Shown here: one piece after another, positions 25,957 through 34,981 of the stretch
Numbering within the stretch: the first letter of the stretch is position 1
Layout of the letters: every line of letters starts with the position of its first letter
Assembly: GCA_041678005.1 (NCBI GenBank)
Contig: JBAYOW010000001.1
Location: 48,695 to 112,694, forward strand
Direction: 5' to 3'
Length of the DNA stretch: 64,000 bases
Origin: Sulfurivermis sp041678005
GTDB lineage: Bacteria; Pseudomonadota; Gammaproteobacteria; Thiohalomonadales; Thiohalomonadaceae
Notes under the pieces: model-generated
The model's input: only the letters and a program-made list of their open reading frames with translations
Databases searched by the model: none
What the model was told of the DNA's origin: nothing
Position numbers and translations under genes: made by a program

Positions 25957-27234
25957 GTGCCAACTACCGATAACCTAAGCCTGCTGATACTCGCCATATT
26001 ATTGGCTGCTGCCTGCGGTGCATTCATCACCTATTTACTGCTCAATCGTCGGGCCATGCGCCTGCATGCAGACAATATTCGTCTGCAAGTCGAGCTGGAG
26101 TCTGCGCAACTTGCCGCCAGTGAAAAAAACACTGCCCTACAGCAGGTGCGGGACAATCTGACCGGGACATTCAGCTCACTGGCCAGCGAGGCACTCAAAC
26201 ATAACAGTACTGAATTTCTGCGCCTGGCAGAGGAAAATCTGAAACAGTTTCAAATCCAGGCCAAAGGTGAACTGATACAACGCGAACAGGCAGTAGAAAA
26301 TCTGGTCAAGCCCATCCGCGAAGCCCTGAATAAAACCGAGCAACAGCTGCATGGCATGGAAAAAAGTCGTGCCGAGGCGCATGGCTCACTGAGCAAGCAT
26401 CTGGAATCCCTGGCCGAGGCACATCGCCTGCTGCAAGGTGAAACACGCAATCTGGTCCAGGCCCTGCGCCGGCCGGAAGTGCGTGGCCAATGGGGTGAGA
26501 TGACGCTCAAACGTCTGGCTGAATTGGCCGGCATGGTCAAGCACTGTGACTTCTACGAGCAAGAACAGGTCAACACCGATGAAGGTCGTCTGCGACCCGA
26601 CATGATTATCCGCATGCCCGATAGCCGTGAGATCATTGTCGATGCCAAGACCCCGTTGGACGCCTATCTTTCAGCAATTGAGGCTGATAGCGATAACAAG
26701 CGCCAGCATGAACTGGATCGCCATGCGCGCAAGCTACGCGAACGTGTACGCGAACTCTCTGCCAAGGCCTACTGGCAGCAATTCGCAAACACCCCTGATT
26801 TTGTTGTGCTGTTTATCCCAGGCGATCAATTCCTTTCCGCTGCTCTCGAACGCGATCACAAACTGCTGGAAGATGCCCTGGTCGATAAGGTGATACTTGC
26901 TACGCCCACCAGTTTTGTCGCCCTGCTGCGCGCCGTGGCCTACGGCTGGCGACAACAAGCCCTGGCAGAAAATGCCGAACAGATCCGCAAGCTAGGTGAA
27001 GAGCTGTATGGCCGTGTCAACACCTTCACCGAGCACCTCGCTCGGTTGGGGAAAAGTCTGGAAAACAGCGTAAGCAATTTCAACAAAACTGTAGGCACGC
27101 TCGATGCACGGGTATTGCCAAGCATGCGACGCTTCACTGAAATGGGCATTACAACAAAAAAAGAAATCACCGATATCGCACAAATCGAAATCGCTGCACG
27201 CGAAATGAATTTGCATGACGATGACAAAAGCTGA
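25957..27234 (+). CDS. rmuC: DNA recombination protein RmuC
   Basis: 425 residues, GTG start. An N-terminal membrane segment (LLILAILLAAACGAFITYLLL) and a coiled-coil of about 150 residues precede the nuclease-like RmuC core (RGQWGEMTLKRLAELAGM, DAKTPLDAYL, VLFIPGDQFLSAAL). It limits inversions at short inverted repeats in E. coli. Its last 20 bases overlap the start of hpnC. Confidence 0.93.
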   Translation: MPTTDNLSLLILAILLAAACGAFITYLLLNRRAMRLHADNIRLQVELESAQLAASEKNTALQQVRDNLTGTFSSLASEALKHNSTEFLRLAEENLKQFQIQAKGELIQREQAVENLVKPIREALNKTEQQLHGMEKSRAEAHGSLSKHLESLAEAHRLLQGETRNLVQALRRPEVRGQWGEMTLKRLAELAGMVKHCDFYEQEQVNTDEGRLRPDMIIRMPDSREIIVDAKTPLDAYLSAIEADSDNKRQHELDRHARKLRERVRELSAKAYWQQFANTPDFVVLFIPGDQFLSAALERDHKLLEDALVDKVILATPTSFVALLRAVAYGWRQQALAENAEQIRKLGEELYGRVNTFTEHLARLGKSLENSVSNFNKTVGTLDARVLPSMRRFTEMGITTKKEITDIAQIEIAAREMNLHDDDKS

Positions 27235-28099
27235 CCGCTTGGCAGCGGCCTATGCCCACTGTGAGCAGAAAGCTCGCTCCCATTATGAAAATTTCCCGGT
27301 GGCCTCACACTTGTTGCCCAAACACTTACGCCAGCCGATTGCTGTTATCTATACATTTGCCCGTACAGCTGATGATCTGGCTGATGAAGGCGAGACAAAT
27401 CCGGCACAACGCCTGCAGCTTTTGACCGAAATGGCGAATGCCCTGGATGACATCACGCGTGGCATAGCTGGCAAACAGCCGGTTTTTATTGCGCTTGCCG
27501 ATGTTATTGAACAGCATAATTTACCCGTGCAGTTGTTCCATGATCTGCTCTCCGCTTTTCGTCAGGATGTGGCACAAAAGCACTACGCTGATTTTGCCGC
27601 CGTACTCGATTACTGCCGTCGCTCTGCCAATCCCGTCGGCCGTTTATTACTGCACCTGCAAAATGAAGACAGCGAGCAAAATATTGTGCTTTCTGATCGT
27701 GTCTGCACAGCCTTGCAGCTCATCAATTTTTATCAGGATCTAGCACAGGATTATGCAGAAAACCAGCGCATCTACATCCCGCAGGATGAGATGCAGCAAT
27801 ACGGCATCACAGCAGAACACTATGCAGAACAACGCAATGATCTGGCTTTGCAGCAGCTGATGCAGTTGCAATACCAACGCGCTCGCAGACTCATGCTCGA
27901 TGGAGCAGTACTTGGCCAGCGCCTACAGGGACGTTTTGGTCTGGAGATCCGTCTTATTATTGCTGGTGGTCTACGCATTTTGGACAAAATGACAAAACTA
28001 ACAAGCACAGATCCTTTTGCCCGCCCTCGCCTACGCCGCATCGAATGGCCTGTGCTACTCTGGCACGCCTTAAGCAGCAACCGGGATATCCACAGATGA
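27215..28099 (+). CDS. hpnC: Squalene synthase HpnC (hydroxysqualene-forming partner)
   Basis: 294 residues, trans-prenyltransferase fold. The two aspartate-rich motifs appear as RTADDLADEGE (first) and the second, altered, as NFYQDLAQDYAE. HpnC forms hydroxysqualene from the presqualene diphosphate that HpnD makes. Overlaps rmuC by 20 bases and hpnD by 4 (ATGA), so all are translationally linked. Membrane-associated sterol-like (hopanoid) precursor synthesis. Confidence 0.93.
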   Translation: MTMTKADRLAAAYAHCEQKARSHYENFPVASHLLPKHLRQPIAVIYTFARTADDLADEGETNPAQRLQLLTEMANALDDITRGIAGKQPVFIALADVIEQHNLPVQLFHDLLSAFRQDVAQKHYADFAAVLDYCRRSANPVGRLLLHLQNEDSEQNIVLSDRVCTALQLINFYQDLAQDYAENQRIYIPQDEMQQYGITAEHYAEQRNDLALQQLMQLQYQRARRLMLDGAVLGQRLQGRFGLEIRLIIAGGLRILDKMTKLTSTDPFARPRLRRIEWPVLLWHALSSNRDIHR

Positions 28100-28953
28100 C
28101 CCCTGATCAATACTGCCAGCATAAAACCGCCCATAGTGGCTCCAGCTTTTATTACAGTTTTTTGTTTTTACCCGCCGCACAGCGCCGCGCCATCACAGCC
28201 CTATATGCCTTTTGCCGCGAAGTGGATGATGTGGTGGATGAATGTCAGGATACAAAAACAGCACAGACCAAACTTGATTGGTGGGAGCATGAAATTTCCC
28301 GGCTCTATGCCGGTAAGCCACAACATCCGGTTACTCATGCCTTGCAAGCCGTTATTGCTAATTATCGCTTGCCAGAGGAGCAATTTCAGGAAATTATCGA
28401 TGGCATGCGGATGGATCTCAGCCAGCAACGCTATGCCACTTTCAAGGACTTGTCGCTCTATTGTTATCGTGTCGCCAGCGTAGTTGGCCAAATGGCCGCC
28501 GTCATTTTTGGCTACGAAAATCATCGCACCATGAAATATGCCCATGACCTTGGCATGGCCTTCCAGCTCACCAATATCCTGCGCGATGTTGGTGAAGACG
28601 CTGCACGTGGCCGTATCTATCTACCACAGGATGAAATGGAGCGTTTTGGCGTTAGTGAAAATGACATCCTGACCAGCTGCTCCTCCGACAAGACCTGCGC
28701 CCTGTTTCGTTTCCAGGCAACAAGAGCGCGTAGGTATTACAATCAGGCGATGTTCCATCTACCCACAATTGACCGCTATCCTCAGCGCAGCGGTCTGATT
28801 ATGGCCGCCATTTATCTGTCCACCCTCGATGCCATCGAACAAAACAACTATCCCGTGATGCACCGGCGCGTGAGCCTGCCTGCCTGGCGCAAACTATGGC
28901 TGGCCTGGCGCACCGCACGCGGCGAGACACGACGCAAACAACAGCAAAAATGA
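28096..28953 (+). CDS. hpnD: Presqualene diphosphate synthase HpnD
   Basis: 285 residues from the ATG at 28096; a longer frame from 28045 lies inside hpnC. Aspartate-rich motifs REVDDVVDE and NILRDVGEDAARGRIYLP are both canonical. It condenses two farnesyl diphosphates to presqualene diphosphate. Coupled at both ends by ATGA overlaps to hpnC and hpnE. Confidence 0.95.
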   Translation: MTPDQYCQHKTAHSGSSFYYSFLFLPAAQRRAITALYAFCREVDDVVDECQDTKTAQTKLDWWEHEISRLYAGKPQHPVTHALQAVIANYRLPEEQFQEIIDGMRMDLSQQRYATFKDLSLYCYRVASVVGQMAAVIFGYENHRTMKYAHDLGMAFQLTNILRDVGEDAARGRIYLPQDEMERFGVSENDILTSCSSDKTCALFRFQATRARRYYNQAMFHLPTIDRYPQRSGLIMAAIYLSTLDAIEQNNYPVMHRRVSLPAWRKLWLAWRTARGETRRKQQQK

Positions 28954-30248
28954 AGCCGGTAATAATCATCGGTGGCGGTTGGGCTGGACTGGCCGCTGCC
29001 TGCACCCTGGCCGAGGCCAGAATACCCGTCCAATTACTGGAAGCTGCACCACAATTGGGGGGCCGTGCCCGCACTGTGCGTCTGGCTGACTATGATGTTG
29101 ATAACGGCCAACACCTGCTCATAGGTGCCTACAGCGAAACATTGCGGCTGCTACACACTATCGGCCTGGCAGAAGAACAGATTTTAGTACGCGAAGCATT
29201 GCAACTAGATGTCCGGCGCAAACCTGCTGCCTTGCACCTGCGCGCACCTCGACTGCCCGCCCCGCTGCATTTGCTCTGGGCCTTGTGGCAAGGCTTGCAA
29301 GGACATGAACGACGTGCGGCACTTGGCTTTTGCCTGAATGCCTGGCGCAATAATTTTCAGCAGCAACCAGATATCAGCGTGGCTGAATTGTTGCAAAAGC
29401 AACCTCCCAGTCTGCTTGATGCCCTCTGGCAACCCTTGTGTCTGGCTACGCTCAACACCCCCGTACAACAGGCCTCGGCGCAAGTTTTTCTGCAGGTGTT
29501 GCGTGATGCCTTCAACCGCCAGCGTCGGGATTCTGATCTGCTCCACCCACGCACAACACTGAGCCAGGTGTTACCACAACCTGCGCAAGATTATGTCGTG
29601 CGTCAAGGTGGCCAAATCCATCGGCGTTGCCGTGCCCTTGCGCTTGATTTTTCCAACAATGCACCTGCCGTGTCCACCAAACATGGAACAATTGCAGCCA
29701 GCCAAATCATCCTCGCAACCGCCCCTTGGCATGCGGCGAAACTGCTGGCCGATCATCCACAGCTACACGACTTACGACAACAGATTAAATCCCTGGGTTC
29801 AGCCCCCATCACCACCGTCTATCTGGCCTATCCTACCCACATCAGCCTGGGTCAGAGCATGCTGGGTTTTAGCGGTGGCCTGGTGCAATGGCTTATCGAC
29901 AGGGGCATACTCTGCAATCAACCTGGGCTGCTGGCAGCCGTTATCAGCGGTCCTGGCAACCACAACAATATCCCGGCTGAAAAACTTAAGGCACAGGTGG
30001 CCGCAGAGATCGCAGAGCAATTCCCTCATTGGCCAGAGCCATTGTGGTCATACAGGATTCGCGAACAACGTGCCACTTTTTTCTGTGATGTCGACAGCAA
30101 TAAACGCCGACCAGCCAATGTCACCGCACAAACCAAGCTATGGTTGGCAGGTGACTATACAGACACAGCTTATCCGGCTACCCTCGAAGGAGCTGTGCGT
30201 AGTGGGGTATATTGTGCACAACAAATTATTCAGACCAGCCGTAGGTAG
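28950..30248 (+). CDS. hpnE: Hydroxysqualene dehydroxylase HpnE
   Basis: 432 residues from the ATG at 28950, overlapping the hpnD stop. FAD-binding Rossmann motif IIIGGGWAGLAAACTLAE at the N-terminus, GGRARTV, and the C-terminal FAD motif WLAGDYTDTAYPATLEGAVRSG. It reduces hydroxysqualene to squalene, completing the three-step HpnCDE route. A squalene-hopene cyclase is not in the window, so whether hopanoids are the end product must be judged elsewhere in the genome. Confidence 0.94.
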   Translation: MKPVIIIGGGWAGLAAACTLAEARIPVQLLEAAPQLGGRARTVRLADYDVDNGQHLLIGAYSETLRLLHTIGLAEEQILVREALQLDVRRKPAALHLRAPRLPAPLHLLWALWQGLQGHERRAALGFCLNAWRNNFQQQPDISVAELLQKQPPSLLDALWQPLCLATLNTPVQQASAQVFLQVLRDAFNRQRRDSDLLHPRTTLSQVLPQPAQDYVVRQGGQIHRRCRALALDFSNNAPAVSTKHGTIAASQIILATAPWHAAKLLADHPQLHDLRQQIKSLGSAPITTVYLAYPTHISLGQSMLGFSGGLVQWLIDRGILCNQPGLLAAVISGPGNHNNIPAEKLKAQVAAEIAEQFPHWPEPLWSYRIREQRATFFCDVDSNKRRPANVTAQTKLWLAGDYTDTAYPATLEGAVRSGVYCAQQIIQTSRR

Positions 30249-30257
30249 AGGAAACCC

Positions 30258-30998
30258 ATGCATAGTTACAAGCCAGCCCCTGATCTACTCAAACAACGTA
30301 TCATACTGGTCACAGGCGCCGGTGATGGTATTGGCGCCGCCGCTGCCAAGGCCTTTGCCAACCACGGCGCAACGGTAATCCTGCTCGGACGCAACACGCG
30401 CAAACTGGAAAAAATTTACGATGAAATCGAACAAAAAAGTGGACCACAGCCCGGTCTGGCAACATTCGATCTGGAAAAGGCCAGCCACGAACAATACCTG
30501 GAGCTAGCCGACCTTCTAGCCAAAGAATTTGGCCACCTGGACGGGATACTGCACAATGCAGGCCTGCTCGGCACCCTGACCCCACTAGCACAGTACGACC
30601 TGAAGCAATGGGCGCAACTCATGCAAGTCAACCTGCATGCACCCTACCTGCTCACCCGCGCCATGCTGCCACTACTTAAAAAATCTGCAGATGCCTCAGT
30701 ATTGTTTACCAGCAGCGGCGTCAGCCAAAAAGGTCGCGCCTACTGGGGAGCCTATGCCATAACCAAGGCCGCTGCCGATAACATGATGGAAATCTGGGCA
30801 GACGAACTGGAAACCAATACCAATATTCGGGTCAACAGCATCAATCCAGGTGCCGTGCGCACAGCCATGCGTGCCCGAGCCTATCCAGGTGAAGATCCCA
30901 ACACCCTGTCGCGACCGGAAGAAATCATGTCTATTTATCTATACCTGATGGGCCCCGACAGCCGTGGCATCACCGGCAAACGCAGCAACGCACAATAA
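30258..30998 (+). CDS. yciK: YciK-type short-chain dehydrogenase
   Basis: 246 residues, classical SDR. TGAGDGIG nucleotide-binding motif, the NAG motif in LHNAGLLG, the catalytic Ser in FTSSGVSQKGR and YxxxK as YAITK. The YciK family's substrate is not established. In Pseudomonas the syntenic gene follows the Gph/MupP gene; here rmuC-hpnCDE have been inserted between. It ends 268 bases before the diguanylate cyclase gene. Confidence 0.92.
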   Translation: MHSYKPAPDLLKQRIILVTGAGDGIGAAAAKAFANHGATVILLGRNTRKLEKIYDEIEQKSGPQPGLATFDLEKASHEQYLELADLLAKEFGHLDGILHNAGLLGTLTPLAQYDLKQWAQLMQVNLHAPYLLTRAMLPLLKKSADASVLFTSSGVSQKGRAYWGAYAITKAAADNMMEIWADELETNTNIRVNSINPGAVRTAMRARAYPGEDPNTLSRPEEIMSIYLYLMGPDSRGITGKRSNAQ

Positions 30999-31032
30999 AA
31001 ACAACCCGGTTAACCAGATCACAGTACGCATC

Positions 31033-31060
31033 AAGCGCAAAAAAGCTCTTGTTGCGCTTT
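31033..31060 (+). terminator. Possible terminator after yciK
   Basis: An 8-bp inverted repeat AAGCGCAA / TTGCGCTT with an 11-base loop, followed by only three T in a row. It is a weak rho-independent candidate for the mtaD-yciK transcript. The rest of 30999-31266 shows no gene; it includes an AT-rich stretch (TTTGTTTATAAAGGACAAAT) that may hold the promoter of the cyclase gene. Confidence 0.4.
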
Positions 31061-31266
31061 ACTGGCTATCAGTCATGCGGCAAAGACAGGTACGAATTAC
31101 CGCTTGCCGCGCAAAAATGGCAAGTTCTTGCCACCAGAGATGACGTTTTTTTGGCGCAAGCTATAAATACGCCTGTAACAATTTGTTTATAAAGGACAAA
31201 TAAACCTGGCACGAAATTGGCATCCGCCTTAACGGTAAAGTCATTTACCGTTGAGAGATAGATACC

Positions 31267-32166
31267 ATGATCAGTCAAGGACTACTCAACACCAGCCACA
31301 AATCGACAGTGGCCAAGGTCGTCAGCCTAGCGCACGCCGCCGATACGCCAGACAGATTACGTCTGATCACCGCGCTGCAAACAACTCTTGATCTGCAACA
31401 GATGTTGCATATTTTCTCTACAAGCATGCAGACTCTGGTACCTCATCAAGGCTTGAGTTACCGGCACCATGGACACAATATCTCCCATGATGTTTGTATG
31501 GTTAACGCCCGTCATCATCAGTGCACTTATCACCTCAATCTGCCGGATAGCGAGCTTGGCGAGCTGTCCATTAGTCGCGATACACAATTCAGCGAACAAG
31601 AGCTGGCACAGTTCGAATCCCTGTTAGATACACTGGTCTACCCGCTACGCAATGCCTTGCACTACCACGAGGCGCGACTGTCAGCCCATCGCGATCATCT
31701 CACTGGCGTGCCCAACCGCGCCGCACTGGATGAACAACTGCAACGTGAGGTCACCCACGCCCAGCGCCATCAGCAAGCCCTCTCACTGCTGGTTATCGAC
31801 ATAGACAGATTCAAGAAAATCAATGACCGGCACGGTCATCTAGCTGGCGATATGGTACTGCGCTCAGTGGCACAACTCATCAAAAAAGGCTTGCGCGAGG
31901 ATGACTTGCTGTTTCGCTATGGTGGTGAGGAGTTTGTCGCCTTGTTGCAGGCAACCTCAACAGATGGTGCCGCTATTGTGGCCGAACGCATTCGGAGCCT
32001 CATAAACGCAGCAATCTGCACCTACGGCGACAAAACGATCAAGGTCACGGTCAGTATAGGCATGGCCACGCTGGCCAGGGAAAGTAGCGACAAGCTGTTC
32101 GAACGCGCCGACCAGGCCCTCTATACAGCCAAACAACAAGGGCGCAATCAGGTGCAGGTGGCTTAA
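31267..32166 (+). CDS. GGDEF diguanylate cyclase with GAF-like N-terminus
   Basis: 299 residues, no signal peptide or membrane segment. Residues 1-140 look GAF-like (sensor). The cyclase domain follows, with DHLTGVPNRAAL, the active motif GGEEF in FRYGGEEFVALL, and an RxxD inhibitory site (REDD) exactly five residues before it. It should make cyclic di-GMP with product feedback. The gene stands alone. Its last 4 bases overlap the convergent guaD gene, so no terminator separates them. Confidence 0.94.
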   Translation: MISQGLLNTSHKSTVAKVVSLAHAADTPDRLRLITALQTTLDLQQMLHIFSTSMQTLVPHQGLSYRHHGHNISHDVCMVNARHHQCTYHLNLPDSELGELSISRDTQFSEQELAQFESLLDTLVYPLRNALHYHEARLSAHRDHLTGVPNRAALDEQLQREVTHAQRHQQALSLLVIDIDRFKKINDRHGHLAGDMVLRSVAQLIKKGLREDDLLFRYGGEEFVALLQATSTDGAAIVAERIRSLINAAICTYGDKTIKVTVSIGMATLARESSDKLFERADQALYTAKQQGRNQVQVA

Positions 32167-32642
32167 TAACTAATTTTATCTGCCTTGGCTACCCAGGTTG
32201 CAAAGGGCAGACTCGCCTCTTCCGGCAGACATTGCAGCATGGTCAAATAACGTTGTTCAGGCAACAGACATACTTCCTTATAGATCAGCGCATCATCAAA
32301 GCCAACCGCTGCCGCCTCATCACGTGTGGCAGCATAAAAAATACGTCTGATACGCGCCCAGTATGCGGCGGCCATGCACATCGGGCATGGCTCACAGCTA
32401 ACATACAGATCACAACCTGACAGGCTGAAATTATCCAGCTGTTGGCAGGCCTGACGTATGGCCTCCATCTCGGCATGTGCTGTTGGATCCTTGCTGGCGG
32501 TCACGCTATTATTGCCACGCGCAATAATCTGGCCATCCTGTACCACCACTGCACCAAACGGCCCACCCCCCTGCTGCACAGACAGGTTCGCCAGGGCCAG
32601 GGCTTCACGCATGAAATAATGTTGCTGCTCGCTGCAACTCAT
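32163..32642 (-). CDS. guaD: Guanine deaminase (cytidine deaminase-like fold)
   Basis: 159 residues. Zinc motifs HAEMEAIR and CEPCPMC. The stretch GGPFGAVVVQDG, the run YWARIRRIFYAATRDEAAAVGFDD, and the very C-terminal Tyr (ADKISY) match the Bacillus GuaD type more than TadA; in GuaD that terminal Tyr reaches into the partner's active site. It would turn guanine into xanthine. Last gene of the minus-strand rluB cluster. A broader amino-purine or ammeline activity is possible. Confidence 0.87.
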   Translation of the reverse strand: MSCSEQQHYFMREALALANLSVQQGGGPFGAVVVQDGQIIARGNNSVTASKDPTAHAEMEAIRQACQQLDNFSLSGCDLYVSCEPCPMCMAAAYWARIRRIFYAATRDEAAAVGFDDALIYKEVCLLPEQRYLTMLQCLPEEASLPFATWVAKADKISY

Positions 32643-32652
32643 CTCTCACACC

Positions 32653-33303
32653 TCATTCCAGCTCATAGTTGCAGTACGGCTGCAAACCACATGAGCGACA
32701 CAACGGACGTTTACGGCATAACTGCTTGGCATGCATCACGATCAGAGCGTGATATTCATTAAACAATTCCACCTGCCTGTCACAATGAGACAAACCCTGT
32801 TCAAAATAATGTCGCAACTCATCATACTTCTCCAGCCCGGTGATCAGTTGCAAGCGAGAAAATAGCCGACGCGTGTAGGCATCGATAACAAAAACCGGCC
32901 GCGCAAAGGCATAAAGCAGAATATCATCGGCTGTCTCATGGCCTACGCCTTTGACCTCCAGTAATTGCTTGCGCAGCTCTGCTGTCTCCAGATTCTGCAA
33001 TTCAGTATATCCGCCAGCTGCCAAATACCAACGACAGTAATTCTTCAAACGGCCAGCTTTGATATTGTAATAACCAGACGATCTGATCCAGCCAGCCAGC
33101 GTGGTGTCATCTGTATGCAGAATTACCGTTGGTTCCAGTGCGGCATTGGCCTTGAGATTAGTGATTGCCTTCTCAACATTTGACCAGGTAGTGTTTTGCG
33201 TCAGGATAGCGCCAACCATCACCTCGAACGCAGTTTCAGCTGGCCACCACTGCGTGGAGCCATATGCCTCACGTAGCAGAGTATAGACTTGATATGGTGT
33301 CAT
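32653..33303 (-). CDS. HhH-GPD DNA glycosylase, MagIII-like
   Basis: 216 residues. Helix-hairpin-helix motif VKGVGHETADDILLYA; the catalytic Asp is kept (FVIDAYTRR), but the position of the endonuclease III catalytic Lys is Glu, so it is likely a monofunctional base-excision glycosylase rather than an AP lyase, as in Helicobacter MagIII. A C-terminal four-cysteine iron-sulfur motif (C-x6-C-x2-C-x5-C: CRKRPLCRSCGLQPYC) is present. It overlaps rluB by 4 bases. Substrate probably alkylated purines, by analogy. Confidence 0.86.
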   Translation of the reverse strand: MTPYQVYTLLREAYGSTQWWPAETAFEVMVGAILTQNTTWSNVEKAITNLKANAALEPTVILHTDDTTLAGWIRSSGYYNIKAGRLKNYCRWYLAAGGYTELQNLETAELRKQLLEVKGVGHETADDILLYAFARPVFVIDAYTRRLFSRLQLITGLEKYDELRHYFEQGLSHCDRQVELFNEYHALIVMHAKQLCRKRPLCRSCGLQPYCNYELE

Positions 33304-34340
33304 GCCTGCTTGCGACGTTTAACCATATTTGCAGTTTTCTTGTTGAGTGTGCTTTTTGCAGGTCGTGCTGTATCAGCAGATGTGCGTGTTGGTTTGGCTG
33401 TCCTGGTTGAGCTGCGTGTGACTAGTTCTTTTGTCCCCGATTTGCGTGATTTGTCGGCACCAGCTGACGGTATGGGTGAGCTTGACCAATCATCTATTGA
33501 ACCCTTGCGACGCCCGGATTTGCGCTCAACAGATTTGTGCACTCGTGTAGGAGCCACAGGCTTCTTACTGGCTGGCTTTTTGCCAGCAGTTTTTTGTTCT
33601 GCAGAAACCAGGCCAACTATCTGTAGCAAAGCTTGTAATGGCTCGCCAGTCAAGTCTTCATAACGACCCAGGCGCAACTGACGACCCAAGTGTATCGGCC
33701 CATAACGGACACGGATCAAACGACTGACCGTCACCCCCTGACTTTCCCACAGTCGGCGCACTTCGCGATTGCGACCTTCGCGCAGGGTAACGTGATACCA
33801 GTGATTTGCCCCCTCGCCACCGGCAGCGACAATACTGTCAAAGCCAGCTTCACCATCATCAAGCATCACGCCAGCCAATAAATTCTGGATAATTTCTGGT
33901 CTGACCTCACCAAATACGCGCACGGCATATTCACGCTCCACCTGACTCGAAGGATGCATCAAACGATTGGCGAGATCGCCATCAGTGGTCAACAGAATAA
34001 TTCCTGTGGTATTGATATCCAGCCGCCCCACGGCGACCCACCGCCCATGACGCAACACGGGCAAGCGATCGAAAATGGTTGGTCTTTTTTCCGGATCGGA
34101 GCGGGTGCAAACCTCACCGGCCTGTTTATGATAAACCAGCACACGGCGCTCCGGACCCTGCAAACTATCCTGAGCGATAATACGCCCATCAAGACGCACC
34201 ACATCGCCAGGACTTACCTGATCGCCCAGCTTGACCGGTTTGCCATTGATCGAGACACGGCCGTCAATAATCCGCTGCTCAAGCTCACGACGTGAGCCAA
34301 GACCGGCACGAGCCAACACCTTTTGTAATCTTCCGCTCAA
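33300..34340 (-). CDS. rluB: 23S rRNA pseudouridine synthase B with basic tail
   Basis: 346 residues. An S4 domain (SRRELEQRIIDGRVSING) leads into the RsuA/RluB catalytic domain, with the catalytic Asp in GRLDINTTGIILLTTDG and with NREVRRLWESQG. The last 95 or so residues are a Lys/Arg/Ser/Thr/Pro-rich, probably disordered tail, common in length but variable in sequence in this family. It modifies U2605 of 23S rRNA in E. coli. The start codon overlaps the scpB stop by 4 bases. Confidence 0.95.
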   Translation of the reverse strand: MSGRLQKVLARAGLGSRRELEQRIIDGRVSINGKPVKLGDQVSPGDVVRLDGRIIAQDSLQGPERRVLVYHKQAGEVCTRSDPEKRPTIFDRLPVLRHGRWVAVGRLDINTTGIILLTTDGDLANRLMHPSSQVEREYAVRVFGEVRPEIIQNLLAGVMLDDGEAGFDSIVAAGGEGANHWYHVTLREGRNREVRRLWESQGVTVSRLIRVRYGPIHLGRQLRLGRYEDLTGEPLQALLQIVGLVSAEQKTAGKKPASKKPVAPTRVHKSVERKSGRRKGSIDDWSSSPIPSAGADKSRKSGTKELVTRSSTRTAKPTRTSADTARPAKSTLNKKTANMVKRRKQA

Positions 34341-34969
34341 AGCTCTGCTGCCTCAAATGCTGGATCATAGACAACTACAGGCGGCCTGGTTTCTTCGACA
34401 TCACTACCCAGATCACGCAAATCCAGTTCGGCATTGAGCTTGTCGATATCCATCAGCTCCGCCAATGGCGGCAACTCATCCAGACTTTTCAGATTAAAGT
34501 AATCCAAAAACTGCCGCGTAGTGGCAAACATCGCTGGCCGCCCCGGTACATCACGATGACCCACCACGCGTATCCATTCGCGCTCCTGCAGACTTTTGAT
34601 AATACTGCTACTGACCGTAACACCGCGCACATCCTCAATCTCGGCACGCGTAATGGGTTGCCGATAGGCAATCAAGGCCAGAGTTTCCAGCGTCGCGCGA
34701 GTATAGCGCTGCGGTCGCTCTTCCCACAAACGCGAAACCCAGGCAGACATGTCTTGTCGCACCTGAAAACGAAAACCAGTCGCGACCTCTTTTAGTTCAA
34801 TGCCGCGCTCGGCATATTCCTCCTGCAACTGCAAAATAATCTGCAACACTGTATCGCGTGATGGCTGCTGCTCATCATCGAACAAGTCTTGCAGACGCTC
34901 TGCACTTAGTGGATCGCTGGCAGCAAACAATGCTGCCTCAATGATATTGCGCAGTTGCTCAGTGTTCAT
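34337..34969 (-). CDS. scpB: Segregation and condensation protein B
   Basis: 210 residues, two winged-helix domains: IIEAALFAASDPLSAERLQ and LETLALIAYRQPITRAEIEDVRG, followed by RDVPGRPAMFATT. It is a component of the SMC-ScpAB chromosome-condensing complex. An acidic C-terminus is present. It follows scpA by 12 bases. Confidence 0.96.
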   Translation of the reverse strand: MNTEQLRNIIEAALFAASDPLSAERLQDLFDDEQQPSRDTVLQIILQLQEEYAERGIELKEVATGFRFQVRQDMSAWVSRLWEERPQRYTRATLETLALIAYRQPITRAEIEDVRGVTVSSSIIKSLQEREWIRVVGHRDVPGRPAMFATTRQFLDYFNLKSLDELPPLAELMDIDKLNAELDLRDLGSDVEETRPPVVVYDPAFEAAEL

Positions 34970-34981
34970 GCCGACCGCCTG

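Noticed and set aside
29593..30378. 261-codon alternative plus frame across hpnE and yciK
   Set aside because: Overlaps two well-supported genes and has no recognisable domain.
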